From positions 61,227,753 to 61,287,752 of the forward strand of contig CM055099.1 in assembly GCA_029204225.1 (NCBI GenBank): DNA of 60,000 bases, read 5' to 3'. This DNA is from Diphasiastrum complanatum (Eukaryota; Streptophyta; Lycopodiopsida; Lycopodiales; Lycopodiaceae). This document shows, one piece after another, positions 46,001 to 60,000 of this stretch. Each line of letters begins with the position of its first letter. Positions within the stretch are counted from its first letter, which is position 1. The position numbers were made by a program, and so were the translations under genes. Below the pieces are notes generated by a model. That model worked only from the letters and a program-made list of their open reading frames with translations. It ran no database searches and had not been told where the DNA came from.

Positions 46001-46650
46001 GAAATAGAATACATAACCATCGGTTATTATTCTTTGGATGACAAACGCTTGATTCTGTATTACAACACTTCCGGACTGACAAGTTTTGGAAACTTGTTCC
46101 AGTATCCAACTGTGACGAAGAAATTAAAAAATCCAATGATGGGTTCCGTGGCTTGTCCCTACCAAAAGCCACAACAATTAATTAATCATTTAATTGATAT
46201 TTTTCTCACCCAACTGATTGAGTTTTAGATATGTTTAGCGGTAGCGGCACTACGAGTGCATGTGCTGTTCAGAAAGGCAAACATGTTGTTGCAGTAGATT
46301 TAGATACTAATTTAGTTGATTTTGTAAAAATGAGAATGAAATCTCTTTGAATTTTGCCAGATGAATTATCTGAGGTGGGAAAGAGTTTGGACAACGAGGA
46401 TACAATAATTCTCTTGTCCAAGGAATCTCAGTCTCCTACTAGCGGAAAAGTAGGCGACACAGGAGAATTTGCTAATGTCTTGGTTCAAGATTACAATGTA
46501 GTAACTGTAGTCGAGGAAATTGTAGAAGAGGTGTCACTTGATAGTACAGTGGCTACTCAAGAAAAAACAAAAGAAAAAGATGTAAATGACATCGATGATT
46601 TTTTGAAATTCTCTTTTGTTTTAAAGAATAATTTTGGTTATATTTTTTGA
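43068..46650 (+). pseudogene. ParB-like (tentative) plus DNA amino-methyltransferase, multi-exon
   Basis: Likely exons: 43068-43443, 43593-43939, about 43993-44604, 44714-44966, 45069-45207, 45386-45838 and 45955-46650, mostly with GT/AG borders. The third exon has VTPFVVLVDLNECNDV and HFFVLGGYTVYKL, suggestive of a ParB/sulfiredoxin-like nuclease fold, then VEEVKLLAWDHNIDQDYQ in the next frame. The methyltransferase has motif IV as VDIPYGF (45628) and motif I as VLDMFSGSGTT (near 46222-46254), followed by VVAVDLD. IV before I is beta-class order, and the Asp in motif IV suggests N6-adenine. The 45838/45955 splice restores a Trp in NVVWYKPN. An acidic tail follows to 46650. Lesions: several TAG/TGA, frame slips near 43315, 43725, 44290 and 46205, and TGA at about 46348. 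Confidence 0.8.
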
Positions 46651-46654
46651 TGTA

Positions 46655-47590
46655 TTGTGTTTTGAATTTTTTTATTGATTTAATATTTTCAAATTTATTT
46701 TTTAACGATTTAAAATTTAGAATTTGAAATATTTTAAAATTTTTAACATTGATAACTATTACCAAAAATTAAAATTGTAACGAATTGTTAAGTTTACAAT
46801 ATTTCAATTTTAGATGTGTTTTCATAATATATATTGTTAAAAAATATAAGAAATGAAAAAAAAAATTAGATTTTTTTTTAGATTGATTTAAATATTTTCA
46901 CAAATATTTACTCTCGATTATTGTAAAATATTTAGTGTTTAAATATTTAATAAACTAACGTGGGTGTAAAAAAAGATTTTCAAAAATTTAAAATTTTAAA
47001 AAATATTGATTCAAATTTTCAACATAATTTAGAAAATATTTTTCTGGATACAAGAATTGTAATTTAGAAAACTTTTAAAATATTCAAAAAAAAAAACTAT
47101 AACTTTTGTTTTTAGTAAGCAAAAAATATTTTTTAGGTATTTTAGTGGTTGTGTATCTAATGATTTTATTTTAAATAGTATTATTATTTAATATAAGTTA
47201 ATTTTAAGTTATCTATAAAAATCTATTGACCAAATTTTTGTAGCTTAAATTATTTTCTTGCAAAATACAACATTTTCTTAACATTACAATATATTTATTT
47301 GAAGCATTTTAAATTTGGATACTTTTTAAAAAAAATTAATAAATTTAAAAAAAATGGGTCTTCAAGTCATTTCTCTTTTTTTTGGTCATCATGTTCAAGT
47401 AGTTGGATAGCCAATAGTCATGAAGTTAGATAGTCATCCTGGACTATATATGTGTGTGCATCCCATTTGTATGAGACACTTTTGTAAGCAATACTGACTA
47501 TTCTCCTTGGCTGTCCACGAGTTTCTACAAGAGGGTTTCTAGCCATCTCTCTCTTTGTTTTGAGAATGCTTTGTGTGATTGAATAGTTAA
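46655..47590. other. AT-rich DNA, no supported gene
   Basis: Very AT-rich to about 47350 with many poly-A/T runs; may be the 3' flank of the methyltransferase gene. No domain recognised. Confidence 0.5.
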
Positions 47591-47599
47591 AATCCTGGA

Positions 47600-48470
47600 T
47601 CCTTTGGCTTCTATTTTCTACAAGTACATTATTGACTGTAAGCGAGTTTACAAAATTAAATACAAACTTGATGGCAATATTGATAGAAAAAAAAAAATCC
47701 ATGTTAGTGGAAAAAGAATACTCTCAAATATTCAATGTTGACTACTGAGAGACTTATAATACTGTAGTCAAGTTATCTTATTGCAGATTATTATTATCTT
47801 ATTCAGATGTAGAGAACTTGAAAATTCAGTAAATGGATGTGCATACAACTTTCTTAAACAGAGTAATTGAAGATGACATCTACATGCACCACCTCAAAGG
47901 CAACAAGCTAAATAGCAAGGAGCATATGGTGTGGAAACTCCATAAGGCCCTGTATGGACTTAAATAGTCCCCATGAGCTTGGTTTCAAAAAAATAATTTC
48001 TTTTTTGTAAATATAATTTTGTGTCAAGTGCTATAGCATTTACAAGCTACAAAAGTCTTGTGCATATATTACAAAAGATCCAATGTAGGAGATTGTCACA
48101 TTTTGTAGGGCCACTCATATGTGGATTGAGCAAGAAATGTGAATATCCTTTGCTAAGGCAAAGCATATCTCTACAACACATGTAAAAGAATGTGTTTGGC
48201 TAAGCCATTTACTCTATGATATTGAACTAGCTCAAATTAGTTCAACTCAAATATCTTGAAACAATCGAAGAACTATTGCATTGTCACTAAATCTTAGGTT
48301 TCATTCTAAGAGTAAACAAACTAAGATTAAATATGATTATGTTAGAATGAAAGTCTTAAATAGAGAAGTTATTCTAATTTTCTATAGAACATAGTTCATA
48401 TTTGCAGACATTTTCAATAAGGCTCTAAATTCATAGGGCAATGCTTGCAGATCATTCGCACGAGCTAAAC
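47600..48470 (+). pseudogene. Copia fragment K: RT and RNase H
   Basis: VYKIKYKLDGNIDR near 47640, MDVHTTFLNRVIEDDIYM near 47840, KALYGLK near 47945, then after a deletion AKHISTTHVKECVWLSHLL and FADIFNKALNS of RNase H. Heavily mutated. Confidence 0.75.
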
Positions 48471-48892
48471 TTGGTGAAGGTATCTGATATTCTGATGTTG
48501 ATCATTTCACACATAATACTCATAGGGAATTTAAGTAGATAGTTGCATTTGTGCATATCTAGCTAATGCATGCATCGGACAGGAGAAAATGATCTTATCT
48601 TAATTTTCTGACTAGTGCTTTTCACCATGAGACAGCAAGATAAACTTTGCTGAATTTCCTTGAGAGGCAGTGACTGTATTTCTATTATTAATCATGCTGT
48701 AGGCGGAGCAGAAACGTATTCAACAAGACCTTGGGGACGGAGGTTGTCTTACTTGGGAGAAAATAAAGATGATGCATTACACTTCCATGGTAATTTTGAT
48801 TTTGACAGCTTCAAGTTGTATGTTTTCTTCGCGGACATAAGATAGGAGCTCAGTTTCTCTCAGAGAATCCTTAAAACTTACCCTTCAACATG

Positions 48893-49567
<675 letters not shown>

Positions 49568-49888
49568 TGTTGTGAGTATTTATTGTACATAAATAAATTA
49601 GTGGGTCCCACCACTAAAACTACTATCAAGCCTTACCAGGTGGGCCCCGCCACAGTACAATAGAACGTGAAAAAATGCGACTTTGCATATTTACTCGCAA
49701 TTCCCGACATGTGAAAAATACAAAAAAGGCAACACTATTGTCAAACTCCGTGTAGTTCTGTAGACTGTGTAAAAACACTTGTAACTCTACATACTGTATA
49801 AAAACATGGGAAATGCGTAGAACTAGATAAACAATCGATGATGATTAAAACCGATTAGTCGATAAGTAAGAAGGAGAATAATCCAACA
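49568..49888 (-). repeat. Copia H 3' LTR
   Basis: About 321 bp, TGTTGTGAG...AATCCAACA on the plus strand, with minus-strand polypurine AAGAGGGAG directly right. The outermost 230 bp of its minus strand match the start of the LTR at 52752. Confidence 0.7.
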
Positions 49889-49889
49889 C

Positions 49890-50436
49890 TCCCTCTTAAT
49901 CTGAATCCTTGAATGCCTTGACCTTCAAACTTAGTTCCACACAGAATCTTCTGTGTGCTTCCAAACTTCATGTTTTGGTAAAAATATCAACTGTCATATC
50001 TTGCATTCTACAGTACTGCAATCTGACCTCTTCGTTGAGAACTTTGCTTCTGACGAAATGATACTCAGTTCAATATGCTTACTCCTAGAATAAAATCTAG
50101 GATTGGCTGATAAAGCAATGGCATCTTGATTATCACAAAATAATGTTGTCAGAACATATTAATTCAGACCAATATCTGAGAGTAAGTTCCTCAACCAAAT
50201 TGTTTTCTTTGTAGCTTGAGAGGCTGCAATATACTCTGATTCAGTGGAAGATAGAGCTAGTGAAGATTGCTTTCGACTATTCCAAAAAATTGGACCATTG
50301 TTGAGGAAGAATGTAAATCCGAAAGTGGATTTATGAGTGTCTACATCTCCTACCCAACTTGCATCTATGTAACCATTGCGTAAATTGAGTTTGTCGTTGT
50401 CGACTGCTCCATAACAAATGCAAAAGTCCATAGTAG
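49890..50436 (-). pseudogene. Copia H RNase H
   Basis: Frame 50431-50159 contains DASWVGDVDTHKST, SLALSSTESEYIAA and WLRNLL; the remainder to about 49890 is out of frame. Confidence 0.82.
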
Positions 50437-51330
50437 CTCAAAGATATCTCATGACTCTGATAAGAGCCTTCCAATGTGTTATACCAAGATTAGTCATAAA
50501 CTGATTGAGAGAGCTGATTGCAAAAGCTATGTCTGCTCTGGTATAGATCATGGCATACATAAGAGATCCTATAATAGAATGGTAAGGATACTCACGCATC
50601 TGTTGCTTCTCATGAATTGTTTGGAGACACTGGTCCTTTGACAATTTGAGATCTGGTTCCATTGGTGAGAGAGCTAATTTGCAATTCATCAGATTATATC
50701 TGACTAACATGTTGTAGATGTACCTCTGTTGTGTAATGTAGACCAACTTCTGTTTTCTATCTCTGTGGGTTTGTATACTAAGGTAGAAATGATCTTCACC
50801 CAGATCGGTCATGTCAAATTTGGAAGATGCATTGTCTTAGCCTCTTTTATCAGATCGGTACTGTTCTTGAAAAGCAATGTATCATCCACATATAAAGTGA
50901 TAATGATAAAACACTGATGCACTGTTTTGAAGTATACATTTGAATCTGAAGAGCTAGGTGTATAGCCATAATCAATAAGAAAAGTATTGATCCTTTGAAA
51001 CCATGCTCGACCAGATTGCTTCAAGCCATAAAGTGCCTTACGGAGTTTACACACATGATTGTGCTTAATCTCGATAATATAACCTTCGGGTTGCACCATG
51101 TAAATGTCTTCTTCGATAACTCCATTGAGATATGTTGTCTGTACATCCATTTCATGTATTTCCAAATCTGTTGCAGCGACAAATGATAGCAAAAGTCGAA
51201 TAGAAAAATGCTTGACTACTGGATTGAAGGTCTCAATGTAATTGACGTTGTATATCTGAAAAAATTCTCTGACAAAAAGTCATGCCTTTCTCCTATTGAT
51301 GCTTCCATTTGCATTGTACTTGACTTTGAA
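50437..51330 (-). pseudogene. Copia H reverse transcriptase
   Basis: EMDVQTTYLNGVIEEDIYMV and KALYGLKQSGRAWF, then catalytic TLYVDDTLLF (YVDD intact), all in the 51192-50809 frame. MTDLGEDHFYLSIQ and SIIGSLMYAMIYTRADI are in the 50812-50438 frame. One shift lies between them. Confidence 0.88.
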
Positions 51331-52520
51331 AATCCATTTGCAATCAACTACATTTCTGTCAGCAGGTAATTCGACAATTGTCTATGTTTGGTTCTTGATA
51401 AGAGATGAATACTCTTTATCCATAGCTTCGTTCCAGAGATCTGAATCAGGCTGACTGAGTGCCTCTTGGACAGACATCAGTTCCTGACCAAGGTAGGCTG
51501 CAGACTTGTTGATATATTTCACAAGTGGTCTGCTAGTCCTTGATGATCTTCTGGGTAATAGAGGAAGTTGATCATTTCCATCATATTGTAGATGCTAATT
51601 TGCAACATCATCATCTTCTGATTCGCCGTTGATTTGTTGTTTGTCAAAAGTAGAAGAACTTGGACTTTCAATGGGAATAGTCGACTGAGGAACTAGAAAG
51701 TTCAATGTGTCAGGAGAATCTGACAGGTTGGCTACATGGGGACTGTCTTTTCCTTTGAGGTCTTGAAACTGATCTTCGATGAAGATGACATCCTGACTAG
51801 TGAATATCTTCGACTCGATGGGATCGAACAACTTGTAGGCTTGATCTGAAGTAGTGTAGCTGATGAAAACACATTTGATACTCTGGAAGTCGAGCTTCTT
51901 CCTGAGATCATGAGGTATCTACGCAAAAGCAATATATCCAAAAACTCGTAAGTTTGATAAAGAAGGTTTGGTACTTGTTCAAACTTCAAATGATGTTTTG
52001 CAATACTTTGCATCTAGCAATGAAGGAGTTTGCATAGGTCCACATATATCTGTATGAACCAACATCTAACAGATCTTTTGCTGCATGCCTATGGTTTGAT
52101 CTAAAAGGAATCCTAGCCTGCTTTCCAAAGATGTAGCTATGACAGACAGGGAGATCGACCTTACCAGAAGGATAGTCGAGATCAAGAACCATGGATTGTT
52201 TGGACATGTTCAAAACAGATGCATAATTCAAGTGTCCTAAGCGATGATGCCATAGTAATGATGTTCAAAGAACATGACGTCACCAAGGCCTTGTTAGGAG
52301 GTTGAGTTTCAATAAGCAAGCTCTGCTAACCATTTCAAGGTGACATAAATATAAGTTGTCACTACAATTGCCATCTCCATTTCAAGAGGAGGAATAGGAG
52401 GTGGAGATCAACCCATGTTCTCAAACCAATGGATATTGCCATGCCTTTAGTCTTTAGTGATCATTCGTGATCCAAGCAATATTATCTCTCCATTCCCAAC
52501 CTAAACAACATGTAAATGTC
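51331..52520 (-). pseudogene. Copia H integrase and degenerate upstream part
   Basis: HHRLGHLNYA lies near 52225 across a frame change, followed by LPVCHSYIFGKQARIPF. The integrase core is mostly deleted. The C-terminal region with SQDVIFIEDQFQ is at about 51800. The stretch 52250-52520 recurs inverted at 54490-54700. Confidence 0.75.
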
Positions 52521-52751
52521 CTTCCACACTTGTCTTTTCATATTTAGCCCAACACTTCAATCATTATCAACAAGACCATGAAGAGCTCTAAATAGACATA
52601 GAGGTAAAAACTCTACATGGATTTTTGTGAGGGCTACCTTCTATTATAATTAGATAGTACTTGGATTTTGCAAGCACCATCCTCTATTTTCTCCTTCTTA
52701 TGCACCTGAACACTCCAAGGGTTCTACTGCATCATCTACGTACAAGATTTT

Positions 52752-54000
<1,249 letters not shown>

Positions 54001-54012
54001 TGGTATCAGAGT
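54001..54012 (+). promoter_or_regulatory. Primer binding site of Copia I
   Basis: TGGTATCAGAGT follows the LTR directly, complementary to tRNA-iMet apart from its last base. Confidence 0.9.
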
Positions 54013-54310
54013 GGTATCACTACTTCTTGATCTGATACCTACATGATATCAGAGCTTCTATCATAGTATCAATGCTAGATCACTATTTCCTTTATTTGAA
54101 CCGCCATGGTATCAGATCTGTGATCTCTATTATGGCCTAATACTATTTCGATATCGAACGAAAGATCTAATACTTGATATCTTTCGCGATATCAAATTGA
54201 TATCAAACTTTTCAATTTCTTTTAACCTTTCAGTATCAAAGAATTGATTTCCTATTGTTGGCATTACTACATCTTAGTGTCATCGATACAATCTACAAAC
54301 TAAGTTCCAG

Positions 54311-54780
54311 ATGGATTTTCAAAGTAAAGTCGGTCTTATTGCAGACAAGCTGAATGGATCCAATTATCATTTGTGGAAATTTAAGATGAAGACCTGTGCC
54401 ATCGCCAATGAGTTATGGGATGTTATTACAGGTGTAGAAGTAAAACCTGAAGACGACTGCAAACTTTTCCTCATGTTCTTTGACGTCATGTTGTTTAGCT
54501 TGGGAATGGAGAGATAATATTGCTTGGATCACGGATGATCACTAAAGACTAAAGGCATGGCAATATCCATTGGTTTGAGAACATGGGTTGATGTCCACCT
54601 CCTAATCCTCCTCTTGAAATGGAGATGGCAATTCCTTATTGAAACTCAACCTCCTAACAAGGCCTTGGTGACGTCATGTTCTTTGAACATCTCTATCTTG
54701 GAAACTTTCCTTATGTTAAGCAACAAACAAAGTTACAAGAAAATCAATGAGCAAAATGTGCCGCCATTCATCAAGATTTG
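54311..54780 (+). pseudogene. Copia I gag start fused to a pre-integrase fragment
   Basis: ATG 54311 opens a Copia gag N terminus (LNGSNYHLWKFKMKTCAIAN) of about 55 codons. Then sequence homologous to 52250-52520 of Copia H (inverted) follows at about 54490-54700, so most of gag and the protease are deleted. The element body ends soon after. Confidence 0.75.
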
Positions 54781-56900
54781 AATCTTCTTGTGGATATTTA
54801 TGTATAGAAAATATGAAACTTTCTACTGCCTCCCGACGTCGTCGTATTCTACATACATGACCTAGAAGCTCAATTCAGATCTTAGTTTTTAAACTTTAGT
54901 ATGAAGAGTCTTTGTAGTGTAGATCGTGTTACCAAGTTGCAGATAGTAAAATAAACTCATAGTTAACAAATACTAGAACCAACGAATACCTTCAATAGAC
55001 TATAAGAAAAAGTATCTGATTATCTGCTTCCACTTTACCAAGAGTAGTAGTATAACAACAGACCACATAAGACATTGATAGTTTGCTTTCAGATTACCAA
55101 CACAAAAAGTCCAACAGTAACACTCAAACCTCTCATCAAATCACCTGTAGTTAATTTCCATACAATATAAAGTTGGCCACCATCTAAAGCAGTAAGACCA
55201 AGAAGCTTTTAATATAACAAACACTTGAAGTCTTAAGTGGTGTGCTTCCAAGAATGGCTTATCTCTTGCATCATGTGTGGATGGTAGCTATAGCTTTTAG
55301 TTGTAGCATTGTTGTCAATTTTCAAATCTGCACATAGGCAATGCCTTGTACCGCATGTTCTTGTTTGCATGCATCTATCTATGCATTGAGGTTAAGGAAC
55401 CAAGTGCAATCTCATCTTCTTCCACGTTGACTACAAGATGCAAACAAAAGCTACCAGACTTTCAAGAATATGACCATTATTCAGATAATAAACATGACAT
55501 GGATTTGAAAGACATGGGAGTAGCGTTAGGAGAGATCACTGAATACTCACTTTGACCTTTACGAGTCCGAGTCTTTGATGAGAGGGCACCACAACTCGAT
55601 AATCCACCTAGAGCTTGTTGAAGCCTCACTCTGCATCTAGGAGAGATTCCCATTTGTTCAAAAAAAGAACCTGTAAAGATAGCTTAGTTGGCTAGCTAGT
55701 GAAGCCGCCATGCCGATTAGAGCCTTCAGTGAACGATGGACTTGACGATGACAGAAGCTTTGATACAAATATTTCGAAAAGGATGGCAAAAGCAAGAAAA
55801 AACCTTATAAGCATGAATATTGTGAGAGAAGAAGCTTTTGTTTTTTGGAATTGTTTGCATGCCTTTGTAGGAATTTTTATGGATCATGCATTGTTTACAT
55901 GCCTTTGTAGGAATTTTTATGGATCATGTATTTTTCCATGCCTTGTAGGAATTTTTAAATGGGAACAAATGCATGTAAGTTTAGCCCTCAACCAAGGTTT
56001 GGGCCTTAAAATTTTAGGTCACCACCACAAAATATCCTTTAACGTTGACTTTTCTTCAAACTTCATTGACCGACCTCAACACATAGTATTGCCTTTGCAA
56101 GGCAAGGCAAAAAATTCGTTATTTAAAAACTCATCGAGAAAAGAATTAGTATGATTGCTATGGTAACAATGCTAAAAAGCTAAAAAAATGCAAAAGAATT
56201 ATAGAATGATAATTATGTATGAAAGCAGTGGGGCCATACAAATATGATATATAATGATATTGTATGTGTCACCATCATCGGTGCTCCACACACTTCCCAT
56301 TAGCTAGCTACAAATGGGTTGCCATTTGTGAGAACTCCTCATGGGTGTTAACTAAGGGTTGTCATTTTAATCAGCATGCACAGCTGTTTTCCAATATAGT
56401 CTTAGGGTGGTTTTAGATTAGCGGCAAGTCCCTTTGCATGGCCCTTTTGACTTGTTGCCCATTGTTTGAATTTTGTCAATTGAGTTGATGGGTAATGGAT
56501 CACCCCTTTCAAACTTTGATAGCAAGTGCTTAAATGAAAGACTGCAAGTTGATTGGCCAGTTTAAATTAACATTTGATTGGTCCATTTTTGTTAAGTTTT
56601 CCTTGCCAACTCAACATGTTGGGCAACCCCTGCCAACTCAACATGTTCGGCAATGTGCCCGTGCCCCGACCCAAAAATGTGCTTAAGTTGGCTTTATGTG
56701 GCATGGGCCACATGGGGCAACTCAAGGTAAGTCTGAAAGGGTGAAAAACCCATTTTATCTCGCTGGACGAGTGGGAGGCCTCCATTTTAAATCTAAGACT
56801 TGCTATGCAATGTAGTAGAAAGCACCCTTATTTTGATAGGAACACATCTTTACAAAGAAAGCCTGTGAACTCCACATGGGAAATTGAATGAAAAACTTGG
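54781..56900. other. No supported gene; short tandem repeats
   Basis: A unit of about 40 bp (CATGCCTTTGTAGGAATTTT...) repeats about 2.6 times at 55855-55957. A CCAACTCAACATGTT-GGCAA word repeats at 56605-56655. The open frame at 55346-55555 has no recognisable domain. Confidence 0.45.
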
Positions 56901-56934
56901 CCAATACAGAATCTAGGTGAAGAAAATCCTGGTT

Positions 56935-57210
56935 TTATTGGGGGGGGGGAAGGTCCTGCTCCGAGGCCCTTCCGCCCCGGAAGAGTGTGCGCCTGAGGGC
57001 GGAGGCCCGAGGGCACACGGTCTTTCGTGGGCGGAAGGGCCGAGGAGCCGGCCCTTCCCTTCCGTGAATTCCGTTTTTACATTTTTTTTTTCTTTTTTTT
57101 TTGACGTAAATTTTTTTTACACGCACCTTCCAGGCGGAAGGTGCATGTAAAAAATGTAAAAATTTTTACGTGCACCTTCCTGTGTCGGAAGGTGGATGTA
57201 AAAAAAAAAT
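56935..57210. repeat. GC-rich foldback cluster
   Basis: GGCCCTTCCGCCCC (near 56965) and GGGCGGAAGGGCC (near 57030) form one inverted pair. Then two adjacent hairpins, GCACCTTCC-loop-GGAAGGTGC at about 57122-57145 and GCACCTTCC-loop-GGAAGGTGG at about 57172-57194, each flanked by poly-T and poly-A. Resembles a foldback or MITE-like element. Confidence 0.6.
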
Positions 57211-60000
57211 TTGTCAAAAAAAAAGTTTGCCCCGCAGATTACGTTCTGTGAGGCATCACCATTTACTTTGTAAAAATTTAAAAACTGATTTCACGCTATG
57301 ACAAAAGCCCATGAGTTTCCAAAAGGGTGAGAGTATATGGAATGGTTGAAGTGCTTCCGCACAGGATAAAGGGCCAGCGTAGAAAGAAAGAAAACGCATA
57401 GATTGAAAGAAAGCGCAGGGGCGCTCTCCCCTTCAACCCAATGCTGATCAGCTGCTGCCGAAGGATGAGGATTTGCAGTAACGCAGCAATCCGCGAAATA
57501 GATCAATCCAGCGTCTTTCTTGCTTGATGAAGGCAAGCGTATTTGTAGGGAAGTCTTTGAGGTTTGTGCCTTGCGAATATTGTCGATGTTCGCTGGATGT
57601 AAATAGGCTTCGACTCTCTTAGGACTTTGTGATGGACTAGATAATTGTTGTTTGGAGGCCCATTGTAAGGATATAATGGCAAGTACTCTTGTCGAACTGC
57701 GGTAGCGGTGAGATGAGATGACAAGCCATTATATCTGTACAATGGGAACGCAAATACTCATTATCGCACATATTATGTGTCACAAAAATCTGAAAAAGTA
57801 ATTATGGACATTACTTTCAAGAATCAGTCAAGGATTCCATCTGTGAGAGTTACATTTTTTCAATATCATATTTGTGAGGACATTTTGAGGTCTGAAAATA
57901 ACAGCTAATTAAATTTGTAAAAAATAATGAGGTTCCATTATTATGCCCTAGGTAGTGGTGGTAGTGGTGTTCCCTAAGCTGAATTTGGACCGTTGGTTTA
58001 TGTAAGATTTGAGTTGACACACATTATGAGGTTGATTGATGTACCATGGAGTCATTTACAGGCTTGGGATGATTCTAGGTGGGCCGAGTGATAAAGAGCA
58101 TAGATTGTAGTCAACTTTTCTGAAACTGAGACGGGGAAGACTTTAAGTTAAGATGACAAGGTTATTTTGGAGTGCTATTGAGTTTTGAATGCTAATCCTT
58201 GAGCAGAGGAGAATCTTTGAAGGTCATAGCTGATGCTCTTAGTATATTTCATAAGGTAAAGCTATTTAGTGTGTTCAAGACTAGTCTGATGTAGATCTTT
58301 CAATCTACATACCAACTCAAATTGATGAGAATTTGGTCATAGGCAGTGATTATCTAGGCTAGTCTTATATGACATCCCAAGGCCCCTGATCGAAATTTAG
58401 GCATTTACTCACTGGAATCTCAATTGCCAACGCTCCAGCCAATTGTAGGATTCAGCGTGATCAACCTGATTTGGGACATATAGTGGCATTGGCAATGGCA
58501 TTGGCATCCCATACCACCCAACAACACCCATACACAAAGGGTGTTTAAGTCTCAATTCATAGCTGCAAGCAAACACATTTGGACATTTCAAATGGGTTTG
58601 GGAACATGGACATTTAAAACCCATTTCAAACGTCCACTTTACGAAGCAATTTTCAGGTCTCAACGTCCACTTTACAAAGCTTTTTTTTCTTATATCCTTG
58701 AACATTTTGTTAGAATACCGACTTGATCATAAAAGCAACCCAAGACAAGATTCCTATTGTTGTTAGAGACAATAGTCATACACATGAGAGAGAACAACAA
58801 TGATGAAGATGTGTACTCCAACTATGTCCCATTTTAAATGAGGTAGGGTGCCAGCCTACATATGTACTTTCTCTAAACTATGTGTAAGCTGAAAAGCATA
58901 AAGCAAATAGCACAAGATAAAAAGCTAATTGCTATAATTACTACCCATATTGGGTAAACACCCAAGATGTATTTCTAAGTGGTCAAACCAAATCCTATTC
59001 TAGGAGTAGTGCGCCCACCTACATGCATGACTAAAAAACGAATTTACTATAAAAAGTAATGGCCCCTATAATAGCACGCAGGCAAGGCACAATAATCCTA
59101 ATTAATCCTACATTACAACATTAGGGGTACTAATGCAAACATTAACTCTAAAAGCCCCTTAATGTTCACGTTGTCTAGAACTATGCATAACAAAAGTATG
59201 CATGTGTATCCACCATGAAGCCCATGTAATGAAGATCCTCAAACTTTATGTAGATATCTTCATTACTTGATGTAGAACTTCCTTTTATGATGATGTAGAA
59301 TTCCTTTGAATGTCGATCCTTTTCATATGAACTTGCCTCATATGACTTCCCAATGTCTTGTTATAGTCTTCATGTCCCTTTAGTGTATATGTGTGACCAC
59401 CGTGAGTTCAACATGTCACCCGATTCCTTGACGTCCTTTGAATTAAAGAACTTTGACTCCCCTTGAATCAAATAATGTAGACATGATAACCTTTGCCTTA
59501 ACGTTGAGAACTTTGCTTGAAGATTGACTCCCTTGGTCTCTTTGAACATCTTCCAAGCTACCACAAAAGATCTCACCGACATTCATAGAGAAAATGTAAT
59601 CCTCTTTGATTATCATAGCACCATGATGACAATCATAAGTAGAAAATAGTTCTTTAAATATACATCAAATCTCCTGCATCAACACCCATGTTACCTCTAC
59701 TTCATAAGTAGTTGGCTCCACTTGTGTCGTTCAATTCTCCTGGTACTCTCATAAGTTACCACTTGTGATGAACTTGATGGACTTTCATTGAACTACTCCC
59801 CTTGGATGTATGTAAAAGAGCATCCCCAATAGAAACATAAACTTATACAATACTTCCTCACACAAAGTACTTGATACTATCTTTTCTATGGAATCTCCTA
59901 CCTCTATCTCACACATAGAGTCACTTGCCCCAAACAACTTTTCAACTTAGAAAGCATTTCATCATGACATCTATTTATTCGAACACTTTGTCATATGCAA
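57211..60000. other. No supported gene
   Basis: Open frames are short and without domains. A CGTCCACTTTAC word repeats at about 58630 and 58665. Confidence 0.5.

Larger units (their letters stand above)
49568..52750 (-). mobile_element. Copia remnant H: 3' LTR to integrase
   Basis: Minus-strand element starting with a 321 bp 3' LTR that truncates the P450 pseudogene, with polypurine tract, RNase H, RT and integrase. Its gag/protease end is degenerate, and no 5' LTR follows; instead a plus-oriented LTR of a related element begins at 52752. Confidence 0.85.

Noticed and set aside
48660-48845. Upstream P450 exon
   Set aside because: The frame does not show I-helix or other P450 motifs; more likely intron or debris.

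Overview
This 60 kb window looks like nuclear DNA of a large-genome, transposon-rich vascular plant, perhaps a non-flowering one; that last point is an inference. The evidence is the dense Ty1/copia elements with a tRNA-iMet primer site (TGGTATCAGAGC), GT-AG introns, a clan-85-type plant cytochrome P450 pseudogene, long (CT)n/(GA)n tracts and AT-rich composition. I see no bacterial-style operons, tRNA, rRNA or CRISPR arrays. Almost every coding region is a mobile element, a remnant, or a decaying pseudogene.

Layout: 1-602 is an LTR fragment and 609-1620 a Gypsy-like gag remnant. 4030-10065 is a complete Copia element on the minus strand with a TAAAC target duplication, whose reverse transcriptase is replaced by about 1.07 kb of unrelated sequence. 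11043-26250 is an unusual multi-gene unit in partial tandem copies. It holds gene 1 (weakly BRO-N-like), gene 2 (unknown, four exons), and on the opposite strand a spliced gene that fuses a histone H3-like fold to a Ulp1/C48-like cysteine protease. The H3-protease gene and gene 1 diverge from an 830 bp region full of repeated motifs (six CACGTG, four CACAAGTGCGATAT-like). A second Copia element (12063-18203) sits in an exon of gene 2, and the other gene 2 copy preserves the empty site.

From 26.4 to 40.4 kb the window is mostly fragments of Copia elements, LTRs and microsatellites. 40477-46650 holds a second unusual locus. On the minus strand is a putative transposase-like gene, cut off by a Copia fragment. 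Divergent from it on the plus strand is a spliced pseudogene combining a possible ParB-like region with a well-supported beta-order amino-methyltransferase (DIPYGF, then FSGSGTT). Between them lies a 410 bp near-perfect inverted repeat built from the palindrome CCTATGCTGAGCATAGG, which recurs in introns of the methyltransferase gene. 47.6-54.8 kb contains Copia remnants, a P450 pseudogene and two head-to-head Copia elements. 54.8-60 kb has no gene I can support, only short repeats and a foldback cluster near 57 kb.

The two gene clusters share a style: divergent spliced genes with chromatin or DNA-modification domains, separated by motif-rich palindromic DNA. This suggests large, poorly described DNA mobile elements or endogenised viruses rather than host genes. 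Many lesions are CAG to TAG, CGA to TGA, or CAG splice acceptors changed to CAA, as expected from deamination of methylated cytosine.
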